A DNA stretch of 64,000 nt from positions 1 to 64,000 of the forward strand of contig CAJQUW010010447.1 of NCBI GenBank assembly GCA_907163375.1, given 5' to 3'. This DNA is from Prostheceraeus crozeri (Eukaryota; Platyhelminthes; Polycladida; Euryleptidae). The notes under the pieces were generated by a model. The model saw nothing but the letters and a program-made list of their open reading frames with translations. It was not told the origin of the DNA and made no database searches. The translations under genes and the position numbers were made by a program. Position 1 is the stretch's first letter, and the number at the start of each line of letters is the position of its first letter. Positions 22,690 through 36,032 of this stretch are shown here, piece by piece.

Positions 22690-23940
22690 ATTCCGGTCTT
22701 CACAGTTCTCCACAATGGTCACATCTGCCAACCGTTGGTTTTCGTTCAGACGGGTGAACAACTGCTTTTCATCGTTGATACTGGCAGTCCAGTTACTTTC
22801 CTGCCACTGAACCACTTCACTAACTTGGGCTTTGACAACAGCATGATGCCACGATTGCTTCGCTTCGTGGCATCACTGGTCATCAGTTGCAAGTTCTGGG
22901 TCAATTCACTACAGCAGTACGTACTGAAGACAATGAAGCTAACGTCACCTTCATTGTCACACGCGACGGTCCGACAGTTTTGGGACTTGACGGTCTGCGG
23001 TTGCTACAGGTTCGAATCGTATTTCATGTTGACGCATCTTCATCGATCACCGAGCTCGTTGCTAAGTGTAACGGCAACAAGGGTGGCATGCGAATCAGTC
23101 CAGTCAAGTTGGAACACTCGGGACAACCGGTTTTCGTCAGATCAATAACAATTCCGTACGGATTGCGTGACCCTGTCAAGAACATCATTGACAACCTCGT
23201 TTCGGACGGCATTCTTTGTCCTGTCTCAACAAGTTCTTGGGCTTCACCCATTGTTACGCCAATGAAGTCAAACGGTCAACCAAGGGTCTGCGGTGACTTT
23301 CGTCAAGTAAACCTGCAACTATGACAAACTGCGATGACTACACTACAGGTTGAAGACATGTTTCAAGGGTTAGAAGGCAACACCGTGTTCTCGAAGATCG
23401 ATCTGTCCAACGCCTTCCTCCAGATTCCTTTGGAAGAATCAGCTTGTGAGATTACGACCATCAACACGCGGGGCCTTTACCAACATCGCTTCCTACCGTT
23501 TGGTCTTCACGTTTCGCCTGGCATATTCCAGAAGACAATTGATCACATACTGAAAGGTCTACGTGGTACTCGAGCTTACCAGGACGACATCGTCATCTTC
23601 GGGTCAACAAAGCAAGAACACGACGCGAACCTTCTGGAGGTACTGAAGGCACTTGACTCCTACAACGTCAAGATTAACGCGAAGAAGTCTGAGTTCAACC
23701 TTCCAAGCCTGAAGTATCTGGGTTACGTCATCAATGGTCAAGGTATTTCTGCTGATATCGATCGTGTCCAAGCCTTGAAGCTTGCTCCAAAACCGACAAC
23801 AGCTGACCAACTTCGCTCGTTCCTCGGTTTTGCGCAGTATTACGCACGCTTTGTACCCAACTCAGGGATATCTAAAGTACGGGATATGAAGGCTAAGAGT
23901 ACTACTTACATCCTGCGGCCTAACTTTAATGAGTAGACTT
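22690..23940 (+). pseudogene. Gypsy protease and reverse transcriptase region (fossil)
   Basis: The aspartic protease motif appears as FIVDTGSPVTFLP near 22770. The reverse transcriptase follows with SWASPIVTPMKSNGQPRVCG, VFSKIDLSNAFLQIPL, LPFGLHVSPGIFQ and the catalytic AYQDDIVIFG near 23575. The thumb follows and the region is then interrupted by the P element. Confidence 0.85.
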
Positions 23941-26158
23941 CTGTAACCGAAAAATTTGCATAACATTAGATAGCGTACTATACATTACACGGGCTTTAAA
24001 GCGTTTATCTACAATATTTCGGATTTTGCCTTTATCAAATAAGTCTTAAAAACACAGCCTAAGATATTCAGCCTGAGCTCGGCTACGATATTCTTTTAAT
24101 GCTTTTACCAATAAATGAAGCAGATATCCATGAAAAAAGGAAAAAATATCTTTCAGACACTCATAATTACTTTAACTTCCGTGTTTGAGATGAATTAACT
24201 ACAGGTTCACCTCTTGCAGGATGCAATTTCTTGATCAGGTTTTTCATGAAACAGTTGAACAGTTTGCAGTTTATCACATCAAAAATCTTATGTCCTCGTG
24301 GACATGAAATATCATACAAATGATTGAACATGTCATGACGTTGCACGACGTTTGCAACTGAATGAATAAACATTCTTCTGATCACCACAAGAAAGAAATT
24401 TTGTGAAAATATCCCTGTCTTTGATGATCTCGAGGTACAAAACATAAGAAATCATACAAATTAGAAAATTCAGTTCAGATAGGCGAGAAAGACCGCCTCT
24501 ATCTGCCAAGGAAATAAAAGTTTCGAGCTCATTATCTGCATGACTTTCATTATCAGATGTCGATTCTAAGGAAGAGGGCTCAAGAAGAAGCAACTTACAA
24601 GCTTCACAGTGATGCAGTCGACTGATCGATCTGCCAATGTATCCTGCAACATAGAAAATCACATTTCGACGTGCAATGGATACCTCATCAATTGAGTCGT
24701 CATGCAAACGCAGATGTGCTGCAAGCCAGGTGTACTCAAAGTCATTTTGAGTATCGTGATCCGATAGAACAGTAGTTCAGGAAGTCACAAAGCCACTTTC
24801 AATGGCATCCTTCAGGTCTCACATTTTACTTAGCACACGTATTTTCTTTTCACTTTCAAGTACTTGACGCACGCTTATAAAAAAGTTTGCTCCATTTAAT
24901 CCTCTGTAGCAGCCAAATCTCGCCTCTATCGGATTAGAGAATAGTTTCCCAGGCATAACATAAGAAAAACCAAAATTTGCAATAAGATCAACGCAACAAT
25001 CGCTGATAGATCGCAGTGATTGGATCCACGCTATTGATGTTTCTCTTGTAAACCCAGTTTTATTCGCTCTATCACAGTCTTCGAGAAGCTGGAATTCAAT
25101 CTGCAGCCACCATTGAAGCAATCGAAAGTCATGTCTCTAAAAATCCGCACAAAACATTGAATCCCTGGAGTACGTCCGCGGTCGAAAGATTCAGCTGGAA
25201 TATAGAGGAATAGCACACAATTGGATTTTTGATAAAATGAAAAATCTGATGGCAGGGATATACTAGGAAGTCGTTGACATAGACTGTCAAACCCATCCAG
25301 TTGGTCAGACAAGAAAAAAATCTCTTCGACATCTTTCAGGTGATCAGCTTGTTTCTGAAATCGTGAAGATGCTATTGGAGGATCATGCCGTTGTGCACTT
25401 TCTGTAGATGTCGTTGGTTGTGAAGTGGGATAGTCCTCAAAAATATAAGGAATTGCCGATGACTTTAACTGAAGAATTTTCAATTCAGATCGAGGACGCT
25501 TCGATAACCTTGCGACGCTTGTATCACAGCTTTTGCGAATAAAATCCTCCCAACAGAACCGACGAGAGCAGACACGAGATGATTCCGTTGGTACATAATC
25601 ATGCTTAATGCCAAATTTATCCAGGTCAGCACGTTTGATTGAATGTAATCACTTAATTTTTTGATCATTATCCGTCGGAAAAGCATAGAAAGAAACCTTT
25701 TCTTGTACATGTATATTGGTCTTATAGCCCGAGCGACACTGAGGCACATAGCATTTCCAACCCATGTTCAATCTGAGGCGATGTTGTTTTGGTCTAACAT
25801 AATAAACTCGTGTAGTAATCGATAGCTGCGCAGGAAAAGTCTACATAGCAGTGCAGTGTACAGCATTTCCGAGGTGAATCACAGTGATGCTGACAACGCG
25901 TTACAGTCAACTCGAGAGATGACGCATTTTACTAATTTATTGTTTAAGAAACTTCCCCATTGAGTTTTGGCGTGCATAACATTGAGACTGATCACAGATC
26001 TGTGACAGTTGACGGCGTTGCACATAATTCGCACGCTCGGTGTGTGACGCTAGATATCAAATACATTAGAAAATGTCAATTGCATGTCAGGCCGCACCTC
26101 GTAAGATTTCAGATCACTCAGTATTGAGCCTTCGCATCCCGTAGTCTAGATATCCCTG
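23863..26158 (-). mobile_element. P-superfamily DNA transposon, internally deleted
   Basis: 2,296 bp bounded by 32-bp inverted repeats starting CAGGGATATCTA, matching at 28 of 32 positions. ACCCAACT stands on both sides (23855-23862 and 26159-26166), a perfect 8-bp target duplication as made by P elements. The minus strand encodes pieces of a THAP-type P transposase. The retroelement reading resumes immediately after the second ACCCAACT. Because the duplication is still perfect, the insertion is not ancient. Confidence 0.92.
24167..25764 (-). pseudogene. THAP/P-element transposase relic
   Basis: From ATG at 25764-25762 the frame begins MGWKCYVPQC, the first two cysteines of a THAP zinc finger, and FYAFPTDNDQ. 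A TGA at the expected tryptophan follows (KIK-stop-LHS); downstream, VPTESSRVCSRRF keeps the third cysteine but has arginine where the zinc-binding histidine is usual. Near 25031-25483 comes an intermediate domain (DGFDSLCQRLPSISLPSDF). Then GFTRETSIAWIQSL, the conserved PIEARFGCYRG with ISVRQVLESEKKIR near 24845-24925, and near 24500-24660 the C-terminal FYVAGYIG and FISLADRGGLSRLSE blocks. At most about 530 codons remain, against 751 in Drosophila P transposase; much of the RNase H-like catalytic core is missing and the frame shifts more than once. It is not functional. Confidence 0.85.
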
Positions 26159-26166
26159 ACCCAACT

Positions 26167-26940
26167 TCTCCGACTTGACGTGTTCGCTCTACGATTTGCT
26201 CGACGATTTTCGATGGAGTTCAGAAGCCGATCACCAGTACGACCAGGTCATCGAAGCACTTACCAACGGCATGGTTCTCTCCAGTTACCAACTTGGCGCT
26301 CCAACTACGCTTATTGTCGACGCTTCGCAGTACGCTCTCGGTGCGGTGTTAGAACAATGCGACAAACCAATAACCTGCATATCTCGCAAGTTGTCCGCGT
26401 CAGAACGAAACTACAGTCAGACGCAGAAGGAAGCACTGGCTATCCATTGGACCGTATCTCGTTTACACAAGTTCCTGTTCGGGATTCACTTCGAGATTTT
26501 GACTGATCATCAAGCGTTGCAGTACATTTTCAATCCAAATGGTCATAATCGAACGACTTCGGCGATGTTACAACGGTGGGCGGTTCACTATTAAGTGGCT
26601 ACGATTATGACATTCGACACCGTCCTGGGACAGACATAGCTCATGCTGACTTCATGTCTCGTCATGCTTATGCCTCCGAAGAGCTACAAGAAGAAGAACA
26701 AGACATCTGCCTCGTGAATCCACTGCCATTTGCTTCACGCAACGTGTTGACAAGAGAAACAGAACTTGCGTACGGACCGGTTATGGCTGGATTGAAACGC
26801 GGTTGGTCTAACTCTGCTCGACGTCGATTCCCAAAGTTGCATTCCCTGCGAAATGATCTACGTCTACAAGCTGATGGTACTATCCTTTACCTCGATCGTC
26901 TCTTGATTCCACCAGTGTGCCGCAAGCACCCAGTGGAAAA
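26167..26940 (+). pseudogene. Gypsy RNase H and start of integrase region (fossil)
   Basis: RNase H motifs are TLIVDASQYALGAVLEQ, YSQTQKEALAIHW and EILTDHQALQYIF. The connection YDIRHRPGTDIAHADFMSRH then leads to the beginning of the integrase part. It continues the element at 21264 after the P insertion. Confidence 0.85.
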
Positions 26941-29900
26941 AAATCTAGCATTATGCTTGCATTTTCAGAGCATATGTCACAAAATTAGCATTTTTCTTAT
27001 TTCCGGTATAAATAGGTTGCTCAAGCTTAAACAAGTTCTATGTCAAGAGCATTTTTGTTTTAGTTACTTATATCCTGCTTGAAGATGATTACCAACTAAA
27101 GAATATTCTGAGAATTTTTCAAGCATGTAGATGCCACGACATTCTCATGGCATAATGTTAGCATTTTATCATTTATTGGCATACATTGAGCGTCACGATA
27201 ACTTTGAGGCCAGAATTGTCCTTGCATTATTCAATTGTCACACAATGAAGGCATAACTGTCAACTTTCTCATCAAATCATGACAATGCCATCTCCAGGTC
27301 TTCAGAAATCTTTTGTTTTTGGTTGATTTGGTGATCAGAATATTCTAACATTCAATATATAACAGCGCGTTTCATTAAAAGAAGAATGCTCGTATAGTCA
27401 CATCTCAAAATACTTCTGAAACAATGCTTCGCAATTCATGAAAAGAAGGCATGCGATTGCTGTGACGGCTTCAGTCAAATTTTAAATCGCAGTGTCTGAA
27501 GTTATAGCACACCGCAGTGGAAGTAGGCTAAATAATACTTGCATTCAAACTGCAAGAGAGGGCTGATTTTCACACAAAAATTATACGGCATAGATTTTAG
27601 GCGATGCTAAAAGCGCGACTTCTATTTATCTTCAAGCCCTCCTTAAGACACCTATATCAGGATCATTTTGCAAGAAGAACTGAAGACTTGACACCAAACA
27701 TAGCACAAAATAGAAATAGTAACTTACTGAATAAAATTCCTGACGATGCTCAGTGTCTCTGCTGAAGACATGCATGGATTGATTATTCATATACATAAAT
27801 GCAATGAAATATGCATGAAACTAGCAGAGACAAGGTATTACACTCTCCAAAAACTGAGGTTTGTTATTAGTGTTTCCAAGGTATCACATGTTTTTCAATC
27901 TGTAAGAATTTAAACAAGCGTGAGCATGATTTGTGATTGTCTATCAGGAAAATATAGACCATGATAGACTTGCATTGTGACAATCTTGCGAGAATCAACT
28001 ATAGCACACTCCTATTCTATGGAGTTTATTATTCACTGTGCAGTCATGTTTTGTAGTTACATTTTTGCTAATGTGTTTGTGTGTCAGCAATTAGACATAT
28101 GTTTAAAATTGCATATAAAAATCAATATTCAATTTTCTTCTGACTAAATTCGTTACTCTTCTGACCAATGTGACGACCACGTGCTCTCAATGATCTAGAG
28201 GAGGAGAACTGGAAAAATGTGTGTCAGTCAACAGAGAAATTATGTTGTCCTACACAATGATATTTGATTAAATATTTTACATTTAAAGTGATTAACTTGA
28301 CGTATTTGTTGAGCTCTGTCACACAATTGCTGCTTAAGCTGGTGAAACGAAAAAAATAGTTACATTGCACTATAATGCTGATTGTCTGGTGTCCATGAGG
28401 TCATCAATCTCGTTGTGCACACATGAAATGCGCAATTGTTTGCTCAAAATAATTGTGTGGTCCGTTAAAAATTGAAGCATTGTACATACATGTTGCTTCT
28501 AGCAAAAATGTACTTCTGGTCGCTCAAATAAAACTGTCCGAAATCATATTTTCACATTATTCAGTGTGATGCGATGAAGTTGTACTTTGTTGAGAAACAA
28601 AAACATGACACCAACCAACTTATTGCAAATCAATGCAACATCAAAATTGCATCATATATTTAGCAATGATGATCTGATGGTACATATATTAATTTCCATA
28701 ATCAGCTGCTGTACTGAATCCATGGACGGATGGACAGTTGTTTGAATCATACCAAAAATAATAATTGTCTGCCAAATTTGCCATGATACTTGCGTCCTTG
28801 GAATGATGCTTGCCAATACATCGAACTTTTCTATAAAATCTACTTATTTCTATTGGATGATGTAATTTATACTATATCGAAAATTTGAAAGCGTTCGGGC
28901 AGTATGAAAAAGCCTGTGACAGATTCCTAAGATAGATAATTGCTGTGAGAAAATTCTAATTGCGTTTAAGCATTTTTTTGAAAACATTCTGGTTCATGTT
29001 AGCAGTTTATGATGTTGATTGAAAAATACTGGATGATAATTGGATGATATTTAACCAATCGAGAGGAAATATTGTTTCACTTTGAATGTTCGGCGCGTTG
29101 AGAATTGTGCGTTGAGAAGTTTGTTAACGATACGTGTAATTTTTTTCACAATGTGGTCTCACACATGAATAGGAAGACCACTAGGTTAAATGTCGAATAA
29201 GATAGAATACAGAATGACATATCTGTCATCAAACCATCAATCGGCTATTTGGAATTTTAATGTGTATTTTTTCACAAAGTTCCAAGGAAATGTTGGCAGT
29301 TCAAATACAGTAAATTAGGAAAATCTGGAAGTACGTGCATTGAACATGTATTGAATCAATTGTAGAATGTCTTAGAGCATGAATTGGCTGTGATACTAGA
29401 TAATATCTTTGTTCCATTGGTGTATATGGTTGGTACATCAATGTATAATATGTATATTTTTGATTTCGATAAATTTAGTTTTTGAAACAGTAAACATAAG
29501 TGAAGAAAATTGAAATGTGAGGTCAGCGTGTATAGATGTTATAATGGACTGAACGGTCTCATTCATGAGACTGACTCTGAGAAATTAATGTAAACAGTCC
29601 GATGGTATGCTATTCATTACATCATTTTATTTTTGACCGTATTTTTTTTCTTATAAAAATTCATTATTCGGTCAATGTCATCAGTGGATATCAATAAGTT
29701 GGCACCATGCATTCATTGTTGTATTTCATTTTGGACTCTGAATTTTTGCGTGATCCCGTTGCTAAATGACCATCCTTTTCTCACGTATAGGAAAGTTACT
29801 TGCATATCGATTTATTTGCACATGTAGGTACGCATTTATTAGCATTCCAATCATTAGATCTTGTACATTTTTCTGAAACATCAGTTGTTGGAGATGACCA

Positions 29901-31060
29901 TTCTTGTGTTTCATAATATCAACTATCATGTATTTGCAAGTACCAACTTTCGGCATCTACGACTATTACTTGTCGAGGTGGAGAACGCATGAAAAGTTCC
30001 CATGTTCGAAGTGGTTGTGCCCACGACTCGGGCCGTGAAAATTCTCACATCCAGAATCGTTAGAATAATAATTCTATTGCCTAACTGTTATTTCCACGAA
30101 TCTAACCGTGGACATAACCCGGCCACATGTTGGCTCGCCATTTGTCAAAATAGCCGATCCATTTGTTGGATATGTGATTTTTCCTGATTAATCAGGAAAT
30201 ACTGATTTTTTTAATTTTTGTGACAAGACGGAATCTGCAAATAGATTACAGAGGGTTGGGACTTCATTTGCCGTTATTATCCGCTTTTCTATTTCTCAAA
30301 AGTGAACCTATTCTTTTGACACTTCATTTTCAATAATACTAGCCTCTGTTTTCAGTCAGAGCATGGATTCAATTCCAACAGAAATTCTATTCTTAGATAT
30401 ATCCTATGGTTTTAATCACATATGTTATCACTAGATGGGCTGCATACATCAGCGCGTTGCTTTCTTTTTTGTCACTTACGTCTTTTGCTTATAATCGAAC
30501 TATAACAGGCAGTATGTGAAAATTACAAACTTATGGTTCTACTGTTATTGAAATAAAATGGCTGTTTATACCAGGCCCCCTTCCGAAATTGGTTTCCTGT
30601 TTTTTTTATGTTGCGTTATTTCCACGCGGCTGATGTCATTGGTTGAATACATCGTTGGCAGATATTGCTTTTCTTTTCATCGGGCATTTAGGAATATGTG
30701 GCAAAATTTTGCATTGTTTTGAATATAGGCGTAATGGTAATTACTAAACTGCTATCGAGCTCGATAGTACTATCTAACTGGAAAACTGCTATCGAGCTCA
30801 AACTCATGAAATATTAGACAGAATGACTCAAAACTTGACAAAATCATAGAAATAACTAACTGAATCATATGGTTCAAGTAAAATATCTAAATTTATCGAA
30901 ATAATTGATAAAGCATTTCGTAAGAAAATTACCTCAAATATATGGCATAGGAACATACCACTAACAACACGAAAATCGAGTCATTTCGGGAAAATATACT
31001 CATAAACAATAGCGATTTACTCTATGCTACCCAACTCCAACCTCTGCTACCCAAGCAATC
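26941..31060. other. Unassigned AT-rich DNA, about 4.1 kb
   Basis: No convincing gene. A word CTGCTATCGAGCTC occurs twice near 30750-30800. The abrupt loss of retroelement similarity at 26940, next to an A-run, suggests an old breakpoint or another insertion whose identity I cannot see. Confidence 0.4.
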
Positions 31061-31064
31061 ATGA

Positions 31065-31225
31065 AAGTGTTCCCCACGTGTTGCGCACGCCTCCTATCAA
31101 CGTGTCCAATACGTAGAAAGTGTCGCGTCGGAACACGTTCCTAACACGTGGTGGGGAAGTGTGCACCACGTTCACTTTCCACGTTCAAAATGTCGTCCGC
31201 ACGTGCTGAGCACGTCAACATACCA
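31065..31225. repeat. CACGTG/CACGTT motif cluster
   Basis: About seven CACGT words lie in 160 bp (CACGTGT, CACGTTC, CACGTGG, CACGTGC, CACGTCA), with related ACGT sites between, and AGTGT spacers. The pattern resembles the subterminal arrays of the elements at 861-5843 and 32146-52002. No matching second cluster or terminal repeat was found in the window. Confidence 0.45.
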
Positions 31226-32137
31226 CTTAAGTCAAATTTTGTTTTCCCTTCCTACTACTAATTTCTTATCCATTTATAGTTCCAGACCGGCTAATTCAAT
31301 TAACTGCTTGCTTCGTTGCTCTTGCTGACACAACTAGAGCCTCGCTACTCCAATGATGATAAAAAATCAAAATTAGTTGCTTGAATCTTTTTGTATTCAA
31401 ATTTGCAAAAAAATACAAATTGACCAGAACTTTATACAAAACAGTTCCGACAATACATAAAATTGCTGAGCATGCTGTTCATGTCCATGATGAAACATGA
31501 AATAAAAATGACAACTTAAGAAGGCATAAGTACGAGAAGTCAACCCAATGAAGATTGTTTTAATGATGATCATTCACAAATTTAAATAGGATACTTTGCA
31601 AAGAATGTTTTAGAATTACTAATTCAATTGAAATCACAATTACATGTAAATAGATATGTGAACAATGCGACGTCCCACTGAAAATGAATTTAAGGAAATA
31701 ACAAATTGTATAGGAGAAACAGAAGCAAAATGATGTTTCGCCGATCTGACCTCGTCAGCTGTCATATAACAGCGTTCAAAATGATGTTTCTGCATGCTTG
31801 ATACAATTTTGAATTCTTCTGTCTATTTTGCGGGAAAATGCCAGTTTCCCTGAGAATTCTCTGTAACTAATAGACAGGCAAAAAATTCCCTTGTTTTTCA
31901 ACTGCAAACTTTCTATGACTTCCCTAAAGATTCCAAAAGTCCAAACATAATTGTACAAAGTTGTAGGATAATCAACGTCACATGCTATAGAAAACAATGT
32001 TCAAATATAATTGAAATTCACTATCCACCTCACTACGAAATAGCCTTTTTGTTACTTCCACTATACAAAATCACATAGACAGTGTCTGAAAGGTAAACTA
32101 ATTGATTTTATTGACTAATCAGCCGATTTTCATGCAT
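31226..32137. other. Unassigned intergenic DNA
   Basis: AT-rich; no gene or clear repeat seen. Confidence 0.4.
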
Positions 32138-32157
32138 AGCAGCAGCCCACCCAGAAC

Positions 32158-32620
32158 CGAACGTTCATAAACCGAAAACGAACTTGAGTTGAACGTTCAA
32201 TCAAAGTTGCGAACGTTCAATAAGTTGCAAGAACGTTGAAGTAAAGTTCGTGTACGCGCTTCATCTAGAAACGTGCGATAAACGTAACTAAAACGTTACG
32301 ATAGTGACAGTTCAGTTTAAAACTTCCAAGGAACGTCTCTATGAAAATTAAATAGCAGAAATGTTTGGTTTGCACAAGATCGTACGTAAGTGAACGGTGA
32401 TCTCGCGTTCACCTACAAACGATTCTATTGTAACGTTTCCGACACGTTTGTATAGAAACTGCTGATGAACGAATACCTCTATAAACGTTAGGATCTTGAC
32501 GTTTCTGTTTCAACGTTATCGTGACGTTGGTATGCAAGCCTTGGACATGGCTGATTAGACTCGTTTCGTTCAATATGTCAAAACGTCTCACGATCATGTG
32601 ACGTTGACCATAGCGGATCA
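32158..32620. repeat. Left subterminal AACGTT array
   Basis: Three exact GAACGTTC palindromes lie near 32158, 32191 and 32211, and roughly a dozen variants (GAACGTTG, AAACGTTA, CAACGTTA, GACGTTG, AAACGTCT) follow to 32610. This is far denser than the surrounding AT-rich DNA. Confidence 0.65.
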
Positions 32621-32836
32621 GGCTTGACAACATCATTAAAATTATCCGGATATTTTTAATGATATTGTCAAATCGGTTTTGAATTTTATGCCGTCAGTCT
32701 CAGTTTGTGGGTGCGATCTTCGATGAGAATCCGTTGACATGTGTATTTATATTTAATAGCTTCATTCCAGGCAGTCATAACGATATATATATATATATAC
32801 ATTAATAAAAATTTTCGCCATTGACCAAATATAAAG

Positions 32837-33054
32837 TTTTGAATAGAAAGATGACACGGTCAATAAACAAGATCTTATAATTGGACTGTCTTACTTCGAC
32901 TGTCTCCTTATGAGTTATTAAGGATGTTACGATGTTATTAAGGAATAATAATATAACAACTCAATAACATCGGACTCATAAAGAGACAGTCGAAGTAACA
33001 GTCCAATTACAGGATCTCATATTTTGTTGACCGTGTTATCTTTTTATTCAAAAA
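32837..33054. mobile_element. 218-bp hairpin MITE
   Basis: Arms at 32837-32915 and about 32965-33054 are imperfect reverse complements with the shared words TTTTGAATA, ACACGGTCAA, AATTGGACTGT and ACTTCGACTGTCTC. Flanks are TA-rich, so a duplication cannot be defined. It is non-coding. Confidence 0.65.
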
Positions 33055-33059
33055 AAAAT

Positions 33060-35885
33060 ATATATATTAAATCAATGAAGTGCTCCAAACATTTCTTGTG
33101 TTCCTTGCAAGTTTGAAGAACAGCACAATGCATGCATATATTTTTATTGTGCCATGATTCACATTTGCAAGGAACATAGGAATAGTTTTGAACATTTCAT
33201 TGATAAAATTTCCTCTGCTCAGACACTTGTACAATAAACACTTACTGTGTGATGAATACACTGAGATGCACACTGCCTCAGCCATGCATTGTCGAAATCT
33301 CACAATTTATGTGAGTAATCATGATAAAATCTACAAGATTTGGCAGTGACCATTAAAGTTTCTGTGTTCATCCGATGAATATGTCATTTGTTGACATCGT
33401 TTCCAAGCAATCAGCTGTTTTTAAAAAATGCAATATTTTAAACAAACTTTAATTAAAAAATTGCCTGTTCAACAATCACAGTGTATTGGATATCCTGTCA
33501 CCTCTCTATTTGATGTTTGCTTCATTGATGTCATGTTTGTGCCACCTTAATCTGTGGAATGTAGTTACTTTAACTTAATAATGTAATCCAATGAAAATGT
33601 AAGCATTTCAAATGATTGTGAAGTTTTAATTCCGTGTCAATAGATCTATTGGCCCCCAGTATAGAGCCATTAGCCTATGCATGCTAGGCATGCCATCAAC
33701 GGTGTATGTTTCTTGCCCACTGATGTCCATCAGTCCCCAATTCTTAGAAATTTTGCCATTTCACGTCTTGGATAATGTGAATATACTTGAATATGTGAAG
33801 AATTAATTAACAAGCTTGAAGTTATAGAGAATTTGACGATTGATAACCCCAGATGATCATATACATTATATACTGGCTGCATCAATGTGTTTTTGTCATC
33901 ATTGATGCTGCCTTCTTTCTTCCCAGAAATAAGTAAGTAGCTGATTTAATAAAACTTATTTGCAGGTGCGCATCGTTTTGCACAAACATATGTAAGTACA
34001 TGCCATGCACGCATGCATGCTCTACTCGCACTGATGTAAAATGTAATCATAGTAAAATTTTCTTCATTTGATAGCTGCAGTCAAAGATATTTAATATTAT
34101 GCTATAAAGGCATAATATCATATATTATGCTCCCTTTATGTACATTAAATATCTTTGGCTTCAGTTGCTGGTCATGCTTCAAGCCATCGATATTTTCAAT
34201 GTAGACTGCTTGTAGATATGCAAAATCACACACATATCAGATGTACAAAATGAAACTAAATAAAGGAAGCAACAGTTGAGGTGAGAAATATTTTCCTACA
34301 CATTCTATTCCTACAAACAATTTTGTGTTGTTGAATTTCTTACTTTACAACACTCACAAGATAATGGTAATGGCCAAAAAGAGCAAACCAATTTCCGAAT
34401 AGCATGTGTTTCATGTGTTACGTATAACTTCAGTGAAAATACCTCATGTCTGAAATGGCTGAAATGTTGGATTTATGATTAGAGTTCATATAATCTCGAT
34501 GACATATGCTCGACATTTGACATTTCCAATCACTACAATAGTCAAGGTTCTGTAAGTTTTGAGTATTAATTTTGTTATAATATTATTTAATTCAAATAAT
34601 TTGGACACTTTCCAATACGGAGATTTGCAATTTGAGAGGCAATTGATAGATCTCTCATCTCTCGATATTTTTTTAATTGCTAGTGTCGTGTTGTCGTGGC
34701 AAAAACTAATTTGAAATAATAATAGATTGAGAGGTTCTGGAAATATCATGTTATATCTAACTAGGATCCATCCGAAAGTATTATTTAATCCAAGAAACCG
34801 TCTTCATTAGCCCAAGTAAAGAGCATGTGGGATATAGAATAATAGATATTCATATATCTAAATTTGAAACGTTGAGCAAATAAGAGGTGCTATGTTAACG
34901 CGACTCATTTTTTATAGTCAAAGACGATTCACCTGCCCCATTGCGTGTGTGGTTTTGTTAGAATTTGCAGCTGCTATTGTCGCCGGCCGATCCGGTTTCA
35001 TTTTTGGCCTCCCTGCCATCACTATCTTCGTTTCTAAGTTCCGGTTTTAAATTTATATTGCAACTTGCACACTGAAATGTTATAAATGATTGGTCCAGGA
35101 TAAGCTTCTTATCTATCACCAATAGTTTCTGAGACATTACTTTGCAAACTTAAAACTCTGAAATACCTTAATCTGTAGGCCTAATAACAAATGTTTATGA
35201 ATTTTTTGTTGCTAGCAACCCCCGTTCTTTTAACTGAACCCATCAAACATGTAGAAAGTGCGATTTCTCTTATTTACTAGGTATCGACAACATATTTAGT
35301 AATGTATTAATTTCCGCCGGTTCAATGGTCCGAAAGACCAAAAGTAAACCGGTTGGGCCGTTGCAGTAGCCACCAGACTATTAAAAGTTCGATTTCTAGA
35401 TGTAATTTCTTAACATCCCTAACACCCTACCAGTCTTGTTCGCAGGATTTATAGGATTCACAATCGACATAGAAACTGAAGATATGACTCGGGAAAGCTT
35501 TCCAATTATATATATTGGCATTTCCACCGCGGATGTTCCACCCACAGCACTCGTTTTCGGAAACGCATAAATGCTAATGGCAAATAACCTGTTTTCTAGA
35601 CCAAAATACGCTGAAATTTACGAATCGGGGCTTGAAACTCCAAACTTTTACAATCTTGACCTCGAAATTGAACGTTTAGTGTACATGTGAGCGATTTTGT
35701 TCAAAAACATGTAAAATCATCTATTTCTAATCAAGCTGTAAATTTGTGTGTATGGCACTGTCGAATAATTTTACAGCACTTTTTTGTTAAAGGTAATACT
35801 TTAACTATAAACATGAGTGTTTGTGCAGATAAAACCTGACGGGAAGTGGTTGCAAATGTACACTGTATTTAAGTTGGTGTTTGAG
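33060..35885. other. Unassigned DNA inside the large element
   Basis: No gene is recognised. Small imperfect hairpins occur near 33085-33195 (TTCCTTGCAA answered by TTGCAAGGAA) and 34075-34160 (AAAGATATTTAAT answered by ATTAAATATCTTT). Confidence 0.4.
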
Positions 35886-36032
35886 AAATGTCAGATCGTT
35901 ACCATGTTTTTTGTTTTGCGACTCCGAAAATCTTCAAGATATTGAAACGAAAATTTGGATTCACACTACTTCTTTTAAGTAATTACCTGGATGTTATCAT
36001 TGCAAAATCGTTCCTAGTTCAGCTTACGGGTG

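Larger units (their letters stand above)
21264..26940 (+). mobile_element. Ty3/Gypsy LTR element, broken, 5' part only
   Basis: Order on the plus strand: 5' LTR, leader, gag with zinc knuckle, protease, reverse transcriptase, a P-element insertion (23863-26158), RNase H, then the start of the integrase region. Similarity stops near 26940 and no 3' LTR is seen in the window. The protein style resembles the widespread K02A2.6-type Gypsy elements of invertebrates. It is broken, with a few breaks besides the P insertion. Lacking a second LTR, its age cannot be judged. Confidence 0.85.

Noticed and set aside
23863-26158. hAT transposon, because of the 8-bp duplication
   Set aside because: The protein blocks (THAP start, PIEARFGCYRG, RGGLSRLSE) are those of P-type transposases, and the ends start CAGGGATATC.
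33067-33303. 78-codon minus-strand frame
   Set aside because: It crosses an imperfect hairpin and has no recognisable protein features.
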